A stretch of 38,872 nt of DNA, taken from a virus. Shown one piece after another: positions 4,988-17,169 of this stretch. The stretch is from positions 1-38,872 of IMG/VR virus record IMGVR_UViG_3300028802_000004. One strand, written 5' to 3'. The notes beneath the pieces were generated by a model, which was given only the letters and a program-made list of their open reading frames with translations, did not search any database and was not told the DNA's origin. Each line of letters begins with the position of its first letter. Within the stretch, counting starts at the first letter, position 1. The position numbers were made by a program, and so were the translations under genes.

Positions 4988-7501
4988 ATGTATTCAGAGC
5001 AGCCCACTGAGCCGGTCGACAAGAGCGATGAAGAGCTGGTCGAGGACATCCTCGAGAAGCGCAAGCGCTCGGAGACGCACCTCGCCGAGTGGCGCAAGAA
5101 GGCTGAGATCTGGTACGACATGGTGGCCGGCAAGCAGTGGACGGCCGAGGACGAGGCGGCGCACAAGGACATGCGCAAACCGTGCGTGAGCTTCAACAGA
5201 ATTTCGGTCATGGTCAACGCCATCTGCGGATCCGAGAGTAACAACCGCCAGGAGGTGCAGTACAAGCCCAGAACGATCGATGACAGCGGGGTCAACGACC
5301 TGCTGACCGAGGGTGCGAAGTGGGCCAGGGACCAATGCGACGCCGAAGACGAGGAAAGCGACGCGTTCAGGGACACCGTCATCTGTGGTTACGGCTGGAC
5401 CGAAACCAAGATGGACTTCGAGACCAACCCGGAGGGGATGGTTGAAGTGCCGCGGCGCGACCCGTTCGCGTTCCATTACGATCCGGCCGCGGTCAAGCGC
5501 AACTTGAGTGACATGCAATGGGTGCAGTGCGACGACTGGCTCGACGACGAGGCCATTCTCGGGCGCTGGCCGGACGCGGAGCTGGTTGGCGGCCAGGAGC
5601 GGCTGCCGGACACGACCCCGCACGACGCCAGCCGCGCGCCGTGGTATGAAAAGACCGCCACTGACGACGCCCCGGACGGGACCCGGTGCGTGATCCACCA
5701 TTGTTGGCGCGAGAAGGTGACGGTGTGGATGGTGAAGCAGCCTCCTCCCCCGATGCCTCCCCCTATCCCCCAACTTGGGGGAGGCATGCCCCCGCCGAAT
5801 GGGCCGCCAGGGATGCCGAGACCGCCTATGCCCCCGGGCGCAGCCGGTGGCATGCCGGCGGGCCCGCCAGGACAACCACCAGGCAGTATGGGCGGACCGC
5901 CACCCCCAGCGGGGGGAATGCCCCCGCCGATCGGGATGGGCGGTCCGCCGGGAATGCAACCACCGAATGCGGTGGGAATGCGTCCTCCCGCAATGCCGCC
6001 GATGGGTGCCGGAACTCCCGGAATGCCGCCACAAGGCCCGCCTGGCGCGGCTCCCGCAATGCCGCCGGGTCCTCCCGGAACTCCCGGAATGCGTCCGCCA
6101 ACGCAGCCGAATGCGGCCGGCGGACCGCCGGGAATGCCGCCGATGGGGATGCCCCCGCCGCCCCCGCCGCGGCCGAAAAAGCCGCCCGACCTGGAGATGA
6201 GCGAAGAGGACTACCAGCTCGCGCAGGAACGCACGCTGCAAATGGGCCTGCCGCCGCTGAAGGGCCGCCGGCGCACGAAAGCGGTGTACAAGCAGGCCTT
6301 TTTGCTCGGCAAGCAGCTGCTCGAGGTGTCTGACGCGCCCTGCCAGTACGAATTTATCTACCAGGCGATCACCGGCTACCGCGATCACCTGAAAGGCACC
6401 TTCTACGGCGCCGTAGCGGTGATGGAGGACCCCCAGCGCTACGCCAACAAGATGCTCAGCCAGTTGTTGCACATGATCAATACCAACGCCAAGGGCGGAA
6501 TATTGATCGAAGAGGGCGCGGTTAACGACATCCGCAAGCTGGAGCAGGACTGGGCCAAAACCGATGGCGTAACCCTGGTCAATGCCGGCGCGTTGTCGGG
6601 CGCCAAGATCCAGCCTAAGCCCATCCCGCAGTACCCGAAGTCGATCGACGAGCTGCTGACGTTCTCGGTGAGCTCCATTCGCGATGCCAGCGGGGTGCCG
6701 CTGGAGATGGTCGGGCTGGCCGATAAAATGCAGCCCGGCATAGTCGAAGAGGCGCGCACCAATGCCGGCATGGGCAACGTGGCGACGCTGTTCGACGCGC
6801 TCAGGCACTACCGCAAGGCCCAGGGCCGGCTGTTGGCGCATTTTCTGATCGAGTACATGGCCGACGGGCGGCTGGTGCGGGTGGCCGGTCCACTCGGTGA
6901 GCGCTACGAGCCGCTGTTGCTCCAGCGCGGGGTGCTCGAGTACGACGTGGTAGTCGACGTCGCCCCGACCGCGCGCGATATGAAGGAAAAGACCTTCCTG
7001 GCGCTGATGAAGATCGCGCCGATGGTGATGCAAGCCGGCGGTCCGGTGCCCGAGGAGGCGCTCGACTATGCGCCCTTGCCGGCCGGGCTGGCGGAGAGCT
7101 GGAAGAAGCAAATTGCCGCGGCCAAGCAGGCCAAGTCGCAGCAGGGCGACCCGCAAGTGCAGATGGCGCAGGCGGTGGCCCAGGCCGAGCAGGCCAAGGC
7201 GCAGGTGGCGCAGACCAAGGCCGGCGCCGACATCCAATTGAAGCAGCTCGAGCTACAAGCCGAGCACGAGGCGCAGCAGACCGCGGCGCAGATGAAGCAG
7301 ATGGAGCTCGAGCTGAAGAAAATGGACCTGCAGATGGCCCAGCAGCAGGCGCAGTGGAAGGCGGAAGAGCACCGGATGGCGATGGAGCTGCAGGCCTTGA
7401 AGGTGCAGGGCGAGCAGCAGAAACAGGGCGTGGAGATGATAAAGTCGGCGCACGAGGTGCAGCGCATGCAGTCCGCGCCCCTGGCGCCGACCGTGCAGTG
7501 A
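4988..7501 (+). CDS. P22-like portal protein with Pro/Gly/Met-rich insertion, 837 aa
   Basis: Forms the twelve-fold ring at the capsid vertex for DNA entry and tail attachment. The N-terminal part (VEDILEKRKRSETHLAEWRK; KPCVSFNRISVMVNAICGSE; NRQEVQYKPR; TVICGYGWTETKMDFE; RDPFAFHYDP) matches the P22-type portal family. The middle part, after residue 400, contains the stem region (QAITGYRDHLKGTFYGAVAV, SSIRDASGVPLEMVGLAD). Residues about 640-837 are a long Gln/Ala/Lys coiled coil, the likely barrel. Residues about 251-398 are a GMPPP/GPPG-type low-complexity insertion absent from usual portals, making the protein roughly 150 residues larger. Confident in family, unsure what the insertion does. 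Confidence 0.92.
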   Translation: MYSEQPTEPVDKSDEELVEDILEKRKRSETHLAEWRKKAEIWYDMVAGKQWTAEDEAAHKDMRKPCVSFNRISVMVNAICGSESNNRQEVQYKPRTIDDSGVNDLLTEGAKWARDQCDAEDEESDAFRDTVICGYGWTETKMDFETNPEGMVEVPRRDPFAFHYDPAAVKRNLSDMQWVQCDDWLDDEAILGRWPDAELVGGQERLPDTTPHDASRAPWYEKTATDDAPDGTRCVIHHCWREKVTVWMVKQPPPPMPPPIPQLGGGMPPPNGPPGMPRPPMPPGAAGGMPAGPPGQPPGSMGGPPPPAGGMPPPIGMGGPPGMQPPNAVGMRPPAMPPMGAGTPGMPPQGPPGAAPAMPPGPPGTPGMRPPTQPNAAGGPPGMPPMGMPPPPPPRPKKPPDLEMSEEDYQLAQERTLQMGLPPLKGRRRTKAVYKQAFLLGKQLLEVSDAPCQYEFIYQAITGYRDHLKGTFYGAVAVMEDPQRYANKMLSQLLHMINTNAKGGILIEEGAVNDIRKLEQDWAKTDGVTLVNAGALSGAKIQPKPIPQYPKSIDELLTFSVSSIRDASGVPLEMVGLADKMQPGIVEEARTNAGMGNVATLFDALRHYRKAQGRLLAHFLIEYMADGRLVRVAGPLGERYEPLLLQRGVLEYDVVVDVAPTARDMKEKTFLALMKIAPMVMQAGGPVPEEALDYAPLPAGLAESWKKQIAAAKQAKSQQGDPQVQMAQAVAQAEQAKAQVAQTKAGADIQLKQLELQAEHEAQQTAAQMKQMELELKKMDLQMAQQQAQWKAEEHRMAMELQALKVQGEQQKQGVEMIKSAHEVQRMQSAPLAPTVQ
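5740..6180 (+). repeat. Pro/Gly/Met-rich repeat tract inside portal gene
   Basis: Imperfect DNA repeats built on CCGGGAATGCCGCC-like units encode GMPPP, GPPGMP and GNxPG-type motifs over about 147 codons. The reading frame is intact. The repeats are irregular, so expansion was probably old or is under selection. All frames stay open through it, which creates several long false ORFs. Confidence 0.85.
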
Positions 7502-7516
7502 GCGTAAGGAGGCAAT

Positions 7517-8422
7517 ATGTTCAGTGACACCGTGGCGGCGACCAACCCGCCGAGCCCAGAGGAGGTGAAGGCGACTTCACCGGAAGCACCGAAGACCGAG
7601 GCCGCGACCTCGGGGGTGGTAACGCAGGAAGATGACCGCGAGAGCGGGGAAAAGCAGCACGATGACCCGAAAGTATTGATCGGGGCGGTCACCCGCTTAC
7701 GGGCGGAGCGAAGGCAGTTGGACGCGGAGGCCAGGGCCAAGGACGCGCAGCTGCAGCAGTTCATGCAGATCCAGGCCCAGCGCGACCAGGAGTGGCAGAT
7801 CGCGCAACAGCGCATGCAGCAGGTGCTGGCGGCGCAGTTTGCCGAGCCGGAGCCGGACAAGAACGTCGACCCGCTGGCCTATGTCGCGCGCAAGTCGGAG
7901 CAGGCCGCGGCCGAGGTGCAGGCCATGCGCCAGCAGCAGTACCAGCGCGACCAGGCACAGTGGGCGGCGCAGCAGCAGTACGCACAACAGGCGCACCAAC
8001 AGCAGGCGGTGCAGCAGTTCGTGCACCGGGTGACCGCCAGCGAGGCGCAATTCCGCGAGGAGCATCCTGACTACCAGGAGGCGCTGACCTATGCGGTGAC
8101 CAGGCGCACCAAGGAGCTCACCGCAGCCGGCTGGGATCCCGACGAGGCGCGCGGTATTGCCGGCACCGACGCCAGGAACCTGGCTCTGCAGTGGGTGCAG
8201 CGCGGGCAGGACCCGGCGGCGATGGCCTACGAGATGTCGAAAGCGATGGGCTACCAGCCGGTGGACAAGGAAGCGATGCACGAGCAGGGCTACAAGGCCT
8301 CGAAGCCGAGCGGGGGCGGGGCGGCACGCGGTAAGCTGACCGTGCGCCAGATCGCCAACATGACGCCCATGCAGCTGGCGCGCATCAGCGACGAGGACTT
8401 CAAGGCCGCGATGGGCGGCTGA
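7517..8422 (+). CDS. Scaffolding protein (likely), 301 aa
   Basis: It lies between portal and major capsid, the standard place of the scaffold. Residues 1-55 are acidic and disordered. Residues about 58-160 are a Gln/Ala/Arg-rich helix (AVTRLRAERRQLDAEARAKD and onwards, with QQQYAQQAHQQQAV), typical of coiled-coil scaffolds. The C-terminal third is a folded helical part (HPDYQEALTYAVTRRTKELT; IAGTDARNLALQWVQRG) ending in a basic/hydrophobic tail that would touch the capsid. AGGAGG 5 bp before the ATG. Assigned by position and composition. Confidence 0.8.
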   Translation: MFSDTVAATNPPSPEEVKATSPEAPKTEAATSGVVTQEDDRESGEKQHDDPKVLIGAVTRLRAERRQLDAEARAKDAQLQQFMQIQAQRDQEWQIAQQRMQQVLAAQFAEPEPDKNVDPLAYVARKSEQAAAEVQAMRQQQYQRDQAQWAAQQQYAQQAHQQQAVQQFVHRVTASEAQFREEHPDYQEALTYAVTRRTKELTAAGWDPDEARGIAGTDARNLALQWVQRGQDPAAMAYEMSKAMGYQPVDKEAMHEQGYKASKPSGGGAARGKLTVRQIANMTPMQLARISDEDFKAAMGG

Positions 8423-8594
8423 ACAATAGGCGCGGGTCCGAAGAGGTTTTGGACATCGCCTAGAAATAAAGTAGGAAGATCGGCCTGGGGCGCCGCAAGC
8501 CCCGATCGTTTGCTCACCGACGAAGAGGTGAGAGATCGCTTCCATCCGGCGCGAGTGATGGGAACTTTTTCTCAACCACTTTGGAGCAAATGAA
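8423..8594 (+). promoter_or_regulatory. Capsid gene leader with stem-loops
   Basis: A gap of 172 bp, unusual in this tightly packed operon. It holds GATCG-gcct-GGGGC-gccgcaa-GCCCC-GATC (about 8478-8507), a two-part stem, and CTCACC...GGTGAG (about 8513-8532), followed by a GGAG ribosome binding site before the capsid ATG. TTGGAC-17-TAGGAA (about 8445-8473) is a weak promoter candidate. It could raise capsid expression or stabilise its mRNA. Confidence 0.4.
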
Positions 8595-9653
8595 ATGGCA
8601 GATACCAGCTATCTGGTCAACGACCCGTTGACCGTAAAGGCCTGGGCCAAGAAGTTATTCGTGGACGCGTTGAAAGAGACGAAAGCGGATAAATTCATGG
8701 GCACTACGAGCTCGAGCCTGATCCAGATCCGTGACGAGCTGTCCAAGGGCGCCGGCGATCGCATCACGCTCGGGTTGCGCATGCAGCTGACCCAGCCGGG
8801 CGTGCTCGGCGACGGGACGCTCGAGGGCAACGAGGAGGCGCTCACGACGTACAGCGACGCGATACTGATCGACCAATTGCGGCACGCGACTCGGTCGGCC
8901 GGGAAGATGTCCGAGCAAAGGGTTACCTTCAGCATCAGGAACGAAAACAAGATGGGCCTCCAGGACTGGTGGAGCGACCGCATCGACACCGCATTTTTTA
9001 ACCAAGTTTGCGGTTACACCCTGCAGACCGACGTGCGCTTCACTGGCCTGCAGCCGGCGATCGCGCCCGATGTCTCACGGCGGATCTGGGCCGGCACTTC
9101 GATCACTGACGACACTACGCTCGCGGTGGGCGATATCTTCACCCTGAAGCTGATCGACGTCGCGGTGGAGCGGGCGTCGACACTGTCGCCGACGATTCGA
9201 CCGTTGATGATCGGTGGCGAGAAAAAATGGGTCTGTTTCTTACATCCCTATCAAGTCTACGACCTGCGTACCAATACCAATGTCGGCCAGTGGCTCGACA
9301 TTCAAAAAGCAGCTCTGATGGGCGGTAACGAGAGCAAAAACCCGATCTACACCGGCGCGTTGGGCGAGTACAACTCGTGCATTTTGCATATGGACAAGCG
9401 GGTGACCACCGGCATCACCAATGCCGGGGTGGACAAGCCGACGGTGCGTCGCGCAGCGTTCTGTGGCGCCCAGGCGGCGTGTTTTGCGTACGGTGGCGAC
9501 GGTGGCCAGGAGATCCAATGGGTAGAGGAGCTCTTTGACTACAAGAACCGCTTGGGCGTGAGCGCCGGGATGATCTGGGGCCTCAAAAAGGTCATGTTCA
9601 ACAACGTCGACTTCGGTGCTTTGACGATCTCGACCACTGCCGTCGCGCACTAA
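8595..9653 (+). CDS. Major capsid protein (N4-gp56 family)
   Basis: 352 residues. The features DPLTVKAWAKKLFVDALKET, then KGAGDRITLGLRMQL, EGNEEALTTYSDAILIDQLR and QRVTFSIRNENKMGLQDWWS are those of the N4-gp56 (DUF4043-like) capsid group with HK97 fold. The C-terminal part KNPIYTGALGEYNSCILHM and GVSAGMIWGLKKVMFN fits the same family. No N-terminal delta domain is evident, in keeping with a separate scaffold upstream. Start ATG 8595 has GGAG 9 bp upstream. Confidence 0.93.
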   Translation: MADTSYLVNDPLTVKAWAKKLFVDALKETKADKFMGTTSSSLIQIRDELSKGAGDRITLGLRMQLTQPGVLGDGTLEGNEEALTTYSDAILIDQLRHATRSAGKMSEQRVTFSIRNENKMGLQDWWSDRIDTAFFNQVCGYTLQTDVRFTGLQPAIAPDVSRRIWAGTSITDDTTLAVGDIFTLKLIDVAVERASTLSPTIRPLMIGGEKKWVCFLHPYQVYDLRTNTNVGQWLDIQKAALMGGNESKNPIYTGALGEYNSCILHMDKRVTTGITNAGVDKPTVRRAAFCGAQAACFAYGGDGGQEIQWVEELFDYKNRLGVSAGMIWGLKKVMFNNVDFGALTISTTAVAH

Positions 9654-9664
9654 GGAGACTGATC

Positions 9665-10075
9665 ATGCCGACAGGAGTAGTTGCAACGAATGCGCGCAAT
9701 TTTCACCAGCAGATGGTGCATTACCTGCGCCGTGGAATTGACTACACGCAGAAGGGTGGCGTGGTTGATGTCGGGACCATCCCCGCCGGGTCGCTGATCG
9801 TTTATTCGGCCTCGGGGGTGTTCGTGACGCAGATCTTCAACGGCACCGCCAACGCGATCAACATCGGCGCCTCGACCGATCCCGGCCAGGATAACTTTGG
9901 CACGGCGCTGTCGGTGGCGGCGCTGGGCCAGGTGCCGCTGGACGAGGGCGTCAACATCAGCCCGGTGGTCGCGGTCGATACCAAGATCCAGGCCAACCTG
10001 GCTGGTATCACCGGCGCGCCGACGGCGGGAACGGGGATCATCATGATCGCCTTCGTGCCCAACAACGACCTGTAG
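9665..10075 (+). CDS. Head-associated beta-rich protein, candidate decoration protein, 136 aa
   Basis: It directly follows the capsid gene with an AAGGAG site 8 bp upstream. The sequence is beta-rich and neutral (GGVVDVGTIPAGSLIVYSAS; TAGTGIIMIAFVPNNDL) and is similar in style to small proteins after the capsid gene in other phages, which may decorate or cement the shell. No domain is recognised, and the function rests on position only. Confidence 0.65.
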   Translation: MPTGVVATNARNFHQQMVHYLRRGIDYTQKGGVVDVGTIPAGSLIVYSASGVFVTQIFNGTANAINIGASTDPGQDNFGTALSVAALGQVPLDEGVNISPVVAVDTKIQANLAGITGAPTAGTGIIMIAFVPNNDL

Positions 10076-10085
10076 TTTTCGGGTG

Positions 10086-10122
10086 ACCGTCAGCGCCGGG
10101 ACATTGGCGCTGGCGGTGTTTT
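10086..10122 (+). terminator. Stem-loop with T-run between head and tail genes
   Basis: A 12-bp stem (ACCGTCAGCGCC, 10086-10097, pairs with GGCGCTGGCGGT, 10106-10117, with one G-U) with an 8-nt loop is followed by GTTTT. It probably acts as a partial terminator, lowering tail-gene transcription below that of capsid, since no new promoter is visible before the adaptor gene. Confidence 0.65.
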
Positions 10123-10131
10123 GGAGGGCGC

Positions 10132-10758
10132 ATGTCGACCTTTGCACAGATGGAAGCAAGGATCATCTCTGAGCTTCACCGGGATGATATTGCCAGCGTG
10201 GTTGACGACTATATCAACGACGCGATCGCGCACTATCAGAGGTTCAGGTTTTGGTTCAATGAAAAAAAGTCGATGACGGTGACCGTCGCCGGCACCGACC
10301 TCTATAACTGGCCGACCGATCTGGTCAAGCTCGACCGTTTGGTCATGCTGGTCAACAGCCGCGAGACCGGGCTCGAGCTGGTGGCGCCGGAGGATATCGA
10401 CGGGCTCGGCATCCAGGCCAGCGATCGCGGCGAGCCGGAGTGGTACGCCAATTACGGCAAGGCGTTTCGGCTCTATCCCTGCCCCGACAAGGCTTACCCG
10501 CTGGCCCAGTATTACCTATTCACGGTGCCGCCACAGAATACCGGCGATGCGGTGGAAAACATGTGGACGGCCAACGCCGAGGAGCTGATCCGCACGCGTG
10601 CGAAGAAGTTGCTGGTCGGGCAATTCATGCCGACCTCGCAGGACACCATGGGCTGGGCGTCGATGCTCGACAAACAAGAGCACGACCTATTCCAGGACAT
10701 GCAGCGGCAGACCCAGGAAAGCACCAGTAGCGGCCGGCTGCGGAGCTGGGATGCTTGA
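10132..10758 (+). CDS. Head-tail adaptor (SU10/P22 gp4-like)
   Basis: 208 residues. The start MSTFAQMEARIISELHRDDI, then DYINDAIAHYQRFRFWFNE, AGTDLYNWPTDLVKLDRL and a C-terminal helix TMGWASMLDKQEHDLFQDM match the adaptor proteins that form the ring under the podovirus portal. It sits right before the nozzle gene, overlapping it by 8 bp. GGAGGG 6 bp upstream of the ATG. Confidence is high in the family from the order of motifs; the exact ring structure is inferred. Confidence 0.85.
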   Translation: MSTFAQMEARIISELHRDDIASVVDDYINDAIAHYQRFRFWFNEKKSMTVTVAGTDLYNWPTDLVKLDRLVMLVNSRETGLELVAPEDIDGLGIQASDRGEPEWYANYGKAFRLYPCPDKAYPLAQYYLFTVPPQNTGDAVENMWTANAEELIRTRAKKLLVGQFMPTSQDTMGWASMLDKQEHDLFQDMQRQTQESTSSGRLRSWDA

Positions 10759-12336
10759 CTGGCGGCCCGACTTCGACCCGCGCACGCCGGGCATCCTGAC
10801 CGGGCTCAGCGAGATGCTGCCGGAGCCCAGCGGCGGCTATTACACGGTGCATTCCGAGTGCACCTTCGGGCCGGACCCTAACGGCTATGTCTATGTGCCG
10901 ATCGCCGGCGAGACCTTTCCCAACGCTTACTTTGGCAGCCGCTGGAATTCGATCCCCGGCGGCATCCTGCTGGTCGGGACCAATAAACGCATCAGCTCCA
11001 TCTCGGGCAGCGGGTTTGTCAACGTCTCGCGCCCTGGCGACTATTCGCTGGGCACCTTGCCCTACCAGTACCCTGAAGATGCCTACGGCTTTTTCGACTT
11101 CACCGCCTTCGGCGACATCATCATCGCCTGCAACCGGGGGGTGACGGCGCAGAAGCGCAGCGCGCTGGATCTGGGCGGTGGCACGCTGTTCTCCGACCTC
11201 GGCAACCCGGCGTGGACGGCAGCACCGGGGGCGCGGGTGTGCTGCGTGGCCAACAATTTCGTGTTCCTGGGCGACGTGGGTAACTTCTCGACGGTGACCG
11301 GGGCGCGGGACATCCTCGCCTGGTCGGCGATCGGCGATCACACCGACTGGCGCATCAACCCGCAGGTCACGCAGTGCAGCTTTGCCCAGTTTGTCGACAC
11401 CCCGGGCGGGATCACCGCGGTGACCGAATTCCAGAATGGCATTATCGTGTTCAAGGGCCACTCGATGTACCGCGGCAGATATGTCGGCGCCGGCCCGAAT
11501 TCGCCCATCTGGGACTTCGAGCGCATTTCCGACAATATCGGCTGCATCGGGCCGCGCTCGTTCACCACCATCGACCAGGGCATCGTATTTGTTGGTGACG
11601 AGGACATTTTCATCTACGACGGCACCCGACCGCGCTCGATCACCGACGGCATCCGCAGGTGGCTGGCGGCGAACTATATGTTCGTCGGCAACAACGCCGG
11701 GCAGTACCCGCTGCTGCTCGGTCACTTCCGCACCGGCGACCTGGTCTATATGTGCGGGTTCACCAAGATGCTGGGCTGGAATTACAGGCTCAACAAGTGG
11801 GGCGCGCTGAGTACCACCATGACCGCCCAGGCCATCCCCTGCCGGACCAACACCATCCACTTCCGCACCAACCAGGTCATCGGGGTCAGCAACGGCCAGG
11901 AGCAGATCCAGACCAACCCGGAAGCGGTCAATGTCGACATCGGCTACATCGTCAACGGGGCGACCAAGAACCGCAACAAGGAGCAGTGGGGCGACTCCTA
12001 TCTGATCACCGGCTATGTCGGGCAGGCGGACAAGCTGTCGACGCTGTCGCGGGTGACTCCGATCATGGCGGCGCGTCCGCCCAACCCGGTGACTGTGCCG
12101 CCGACCATGGAGCTGACCTGGTACGGCAGCCGGACGCCGTGTGCCGGGACGCAGATCGGGACGGCCAACCTCAATGCCAGCTATCGCTTCGATACCCTGG
12201 GCGGCAACCCGAACCAGGTGGTGCAGGCCAGCACCAACAACTTTTTCGCCTTCCGCATCGATCTCCACAACCAGTCGATCAATGCCGCCACCGGCATCAT
12301 CGAGATCGTGCCCAAACTGACCCCTGCGGGTGAGCG

Positions 12337-12340
<4 letters not shown>
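10751..12340 (+). CDS. Tail nozzle / DNA-stabilisation-like protein, 529 aa
   Basis: Begins [20 protein letters not shown] at ATG 10751, overlapping the adaptor stop. The body has repeated beta motifs ([62 protein letters not shown]), consistent with a beta-propeller platform of podovirus nozzle proteins in SU10 and P22-gp10 type tails. Position after the adaptor supports this. An open frame continues 51 codons upstream but that is the adaptor's shadow. Its stop overlaps the GTG of the fibre gene (GTGA). Confidence 0.8.
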
Positions 12341-14801
<2,461 letters not shown>

Positions 14802-14802
<1 letters not shown>

Positions 14803-16721
14803 TGCACTCGGTCATGCACTGGGGATCGCAGTACAAGCCCCCACCCGCCGCCAACCTGGTCTTCGACCACCCGCTGATGTACCAGTTGTGGCCGACCAAG
14901 GCAGTCACTCCCACGCCGACCTTTTCCTGTTCCCTTGGTGGGGGCACGGTCTACGACTGGGAGATGGTGCTGCGTAAGTGCCGTCCGAACGAGGCGCGGT
15001 TCCCCGGCGCGAGGCGGGTCGAGAACATGATCCTCGGTTCTTCGCAGAACCTGACCGTGGCACCGTGGACGGCGTACAACGTCGGCCTCAATTCGGCGGC
15101 ACCGATCCTCACCTGGAACTATGGTGGATCGCAGGCCACACGGGTGCAACTGAACCGGGGCAACGACCTCGCGGTCGGGGTGTCGAGCATGTACCAGGTC
15201 ATCGTGGTCCCGCTGACCACCGCCGCCTATCGGCTGACGGCCAACCTGTGGACGCTGGGCAACCCGGTGACGCTGGTCATCGCACTCAGCAACCAGATCA
15301 ACAATTTCACCATCACCAACACCAGTCCCGTGCGCTATTCGTTCCTGGTCACCGGCAGCTATGCCTCGGCCCCCAGCTTCGCCATCGGCCTCTACGGTGG
15401 CAACAGCGGGGGGGTGAACAACTCGCAGCAGGCCGACATCATGGTCGGCAACGTGCAGATGGAGTTGATCTCGGGGCAGTCGAACACCAACCCCGGCGAG
15501 TACCAGAGCGTAGGCATGGGCGTTGCGCCGTATCAGTATTCCAATGTCGACGGGGTGCGTTGCTACGGGGTCAAGCTGGGCAATACGATGACCGGCAACA
15601 TCGTCAACGAGATCGCCGGGACGGTGCCGCTGACCACCCCCAACGGGGCCAGCGCCATCGTCTGCGATACCGTGGGGCCGGGTGGCATCCTGATGGACAC
15701 GCAGACCACGGTCGCCTATGGCGTCGAGTGGGACTTCAGCACGGTCACCCCGTCGGGCATGTCCATCGCCACCAAGAACGTCGCGGGTCCGACCGGTGAC
15801 TATTACGGATGCGCCTTTGTCGAGACCGCAGGCAGTTCCCAGCACTACTTCTATACCAGCGCCACCCTGCCGTTCGCGGTCACCAATTCGTTCTTTGGCG
15901 TGTTCGCCGCCCCCGGTCAGCGCAACAACATCCAGGTGCAGCATATCCTCGGCCCCGACCAGGCGCTGGCGAGGTATACCCTCGCCGGGAATGGCACGGT
16001 CACTGCGGCGTACATGAACGGCGGCACCGGCACCCTGCGCGGCTCGGGCATCATTCCCCTCAAGGGCGGGTGGTACTTCTGCTGGGTGGCGATGTCCGGC
16101 GTCGCGGCGAATACCGCGATGACCGCCTACATCGTCGCCGAGAACGGCAACACCTATGGCGGCAGTGGGCAACCGGCCTGGTATCTGTACGGGATGACGG
16201 TGATGGATACCGGCAGCGACACTTACACCTACCCCTGCCAGTACGCCGTCGCCACCCGTGGCACAGACATCCTGAATTTCCCCGGCAACAACATGAACCC
16301 CGGCGTGGGCACCGTCTACGCCGAGGTCAGGACCAAGTGGAAGACCGCCTGGCAGCAGCGGGGGTATGTCACTGGCGAGACCTATCACCTGCCGCTGATG
16401 ATCCAGGGCGGGTACGGCTCGGACAGCATCGCCATGTACGACGGCACCACGCTGGCGGTCAAGACTGGACTGCCCGACTCCAGCACCGCCATCCGCAAGG
16501 TGGCGGCGACCTGGGGCGGCGGACAGCAGCGATGCACCGGGGGTGGCCTGCCGGTGGCCGGGACGGTGTTCTCGGGCAGCATGGGCGCATCACTGGTGAG
16601 CATCGGTTACTCGCCCTGGGTCGGGCTGGCGATCGGGGGCCAGATCCGCAACGTCAAGATCTGGGACGTAATTTCGTCTGCCGCCGATCTCAGCGCGGTC
16701 ACTGCCGGGTCGGCCGGGTGA
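14802..16721 (+). CDS. Lectin-like tail fibre/receptor-binding protein, about 639 aa
   Basis: The N-terminal part has FSCSLGGGTVYDWEMVLRKC then NEARFPGARRVENMILGSS, a pattern common at the start of phage tail proteins that carry carbohydrate-binding jelly rolls. Two beta-rich sections follow (about 80-230 and 290-470). The C-terminal 170 residues (RGTDILNFPGNNMNPGVGTV; AATWGGGQQRCTGG; IRNVKIWDVISSAADLSAVT) look like a LamG/concanavalin-type domain. ATG 14802 overlaps the previous stop by one base; a TTG just before is not needed. Likely binds surface sugars and works with the collagen-like fibre. Confidence 0.75.
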
Positions 16722-16729
16722 GGTACGAG

Positions 16730-17158
16730 ATGATCGCGCCCGAAAACCTCCGCGCCTGCTGGACCAGGGTCAAGGCGGGGCTGGAGCGGGTGTTGCAGAT
16801 CAGCAGCGAGACCTGGATACCGGAAGACATCTATACCTACTTGCGGACCAAGATGGCCTTCCTGTACCTGGCCTGGGATGGTGACGAGTACCGTGGGTTC
16901 ATGGTGATCGAGAGTAAGCGCGACACGTTTACCAACCAACCCTACCTGCACGTCTGGGTGCTGTTTGGCGAACCACGCAACGGGCTTGACCATTTCGCTG
17001 CGGTGGAACAGTTTGTCGAGGGCACCATTGAATTCATCGACGGGCTGGCGCGGACGGCGGGTGCGACCACTGTGAGGATGTCTGGGCGCGAGGGCTGGAA
17101 GCGTTTCCTGCGCGGCAAATTCAAGCCGGTGAGAGTGTGCTACGAACGACAGTTATGA
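16730..17158 (+). CDS. Hypothetical virion-associated protein, GNAT-like, 142 aa
   Basis: The order of elements, MAFLYLAWDGDEYRGFMVIE, YLHVWVLFG, FVEGTIEFIDGLARTAGATT and SGREGWKRFLRGKFKPVRVC, resembles a small GNAT acyltransferase-like fold as seen in podovirus internal proteins near the tail genes. ATG 16730 with GAGG 6 bp upstream; GTG 16718 (GTGA overlap) is an alternative. The catalytic acetyl-CoA loop (Q/RxxGxG/A) is not clear, so enzyme activity is doubtful; a structural role is possible. Confidence 0.65.
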   Translation: MIAPENLRACWTRVKAGLERVLQISSETWIPEDIYTYLRTKMAFLYLAWDGDEYRGFMVIESKRDTFTNQPYLHVWVLFGEPRNGLDHFAAVEQFVEGTIEFIDGLARTAGATTVRMSGREGWKRFLRGKFKPVRVCYERQL

Positions 17159-17169
17159 GGAGCTAGGAC

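Noticed and set aside
4994-7237. 747-codon minus-strand ORF antisense to portal
   Set aside because: His/Arg/Leu-rich composition typical of antisense shadows in GC-rich DNA; the portal on the plus strand is clearly real.
15809-16717. Upstream part of the open frame leading into the GNAT-like gene
   Set aside because: Out-of-frame reading of the lectin-like fibre gene; the real start is at 16730.
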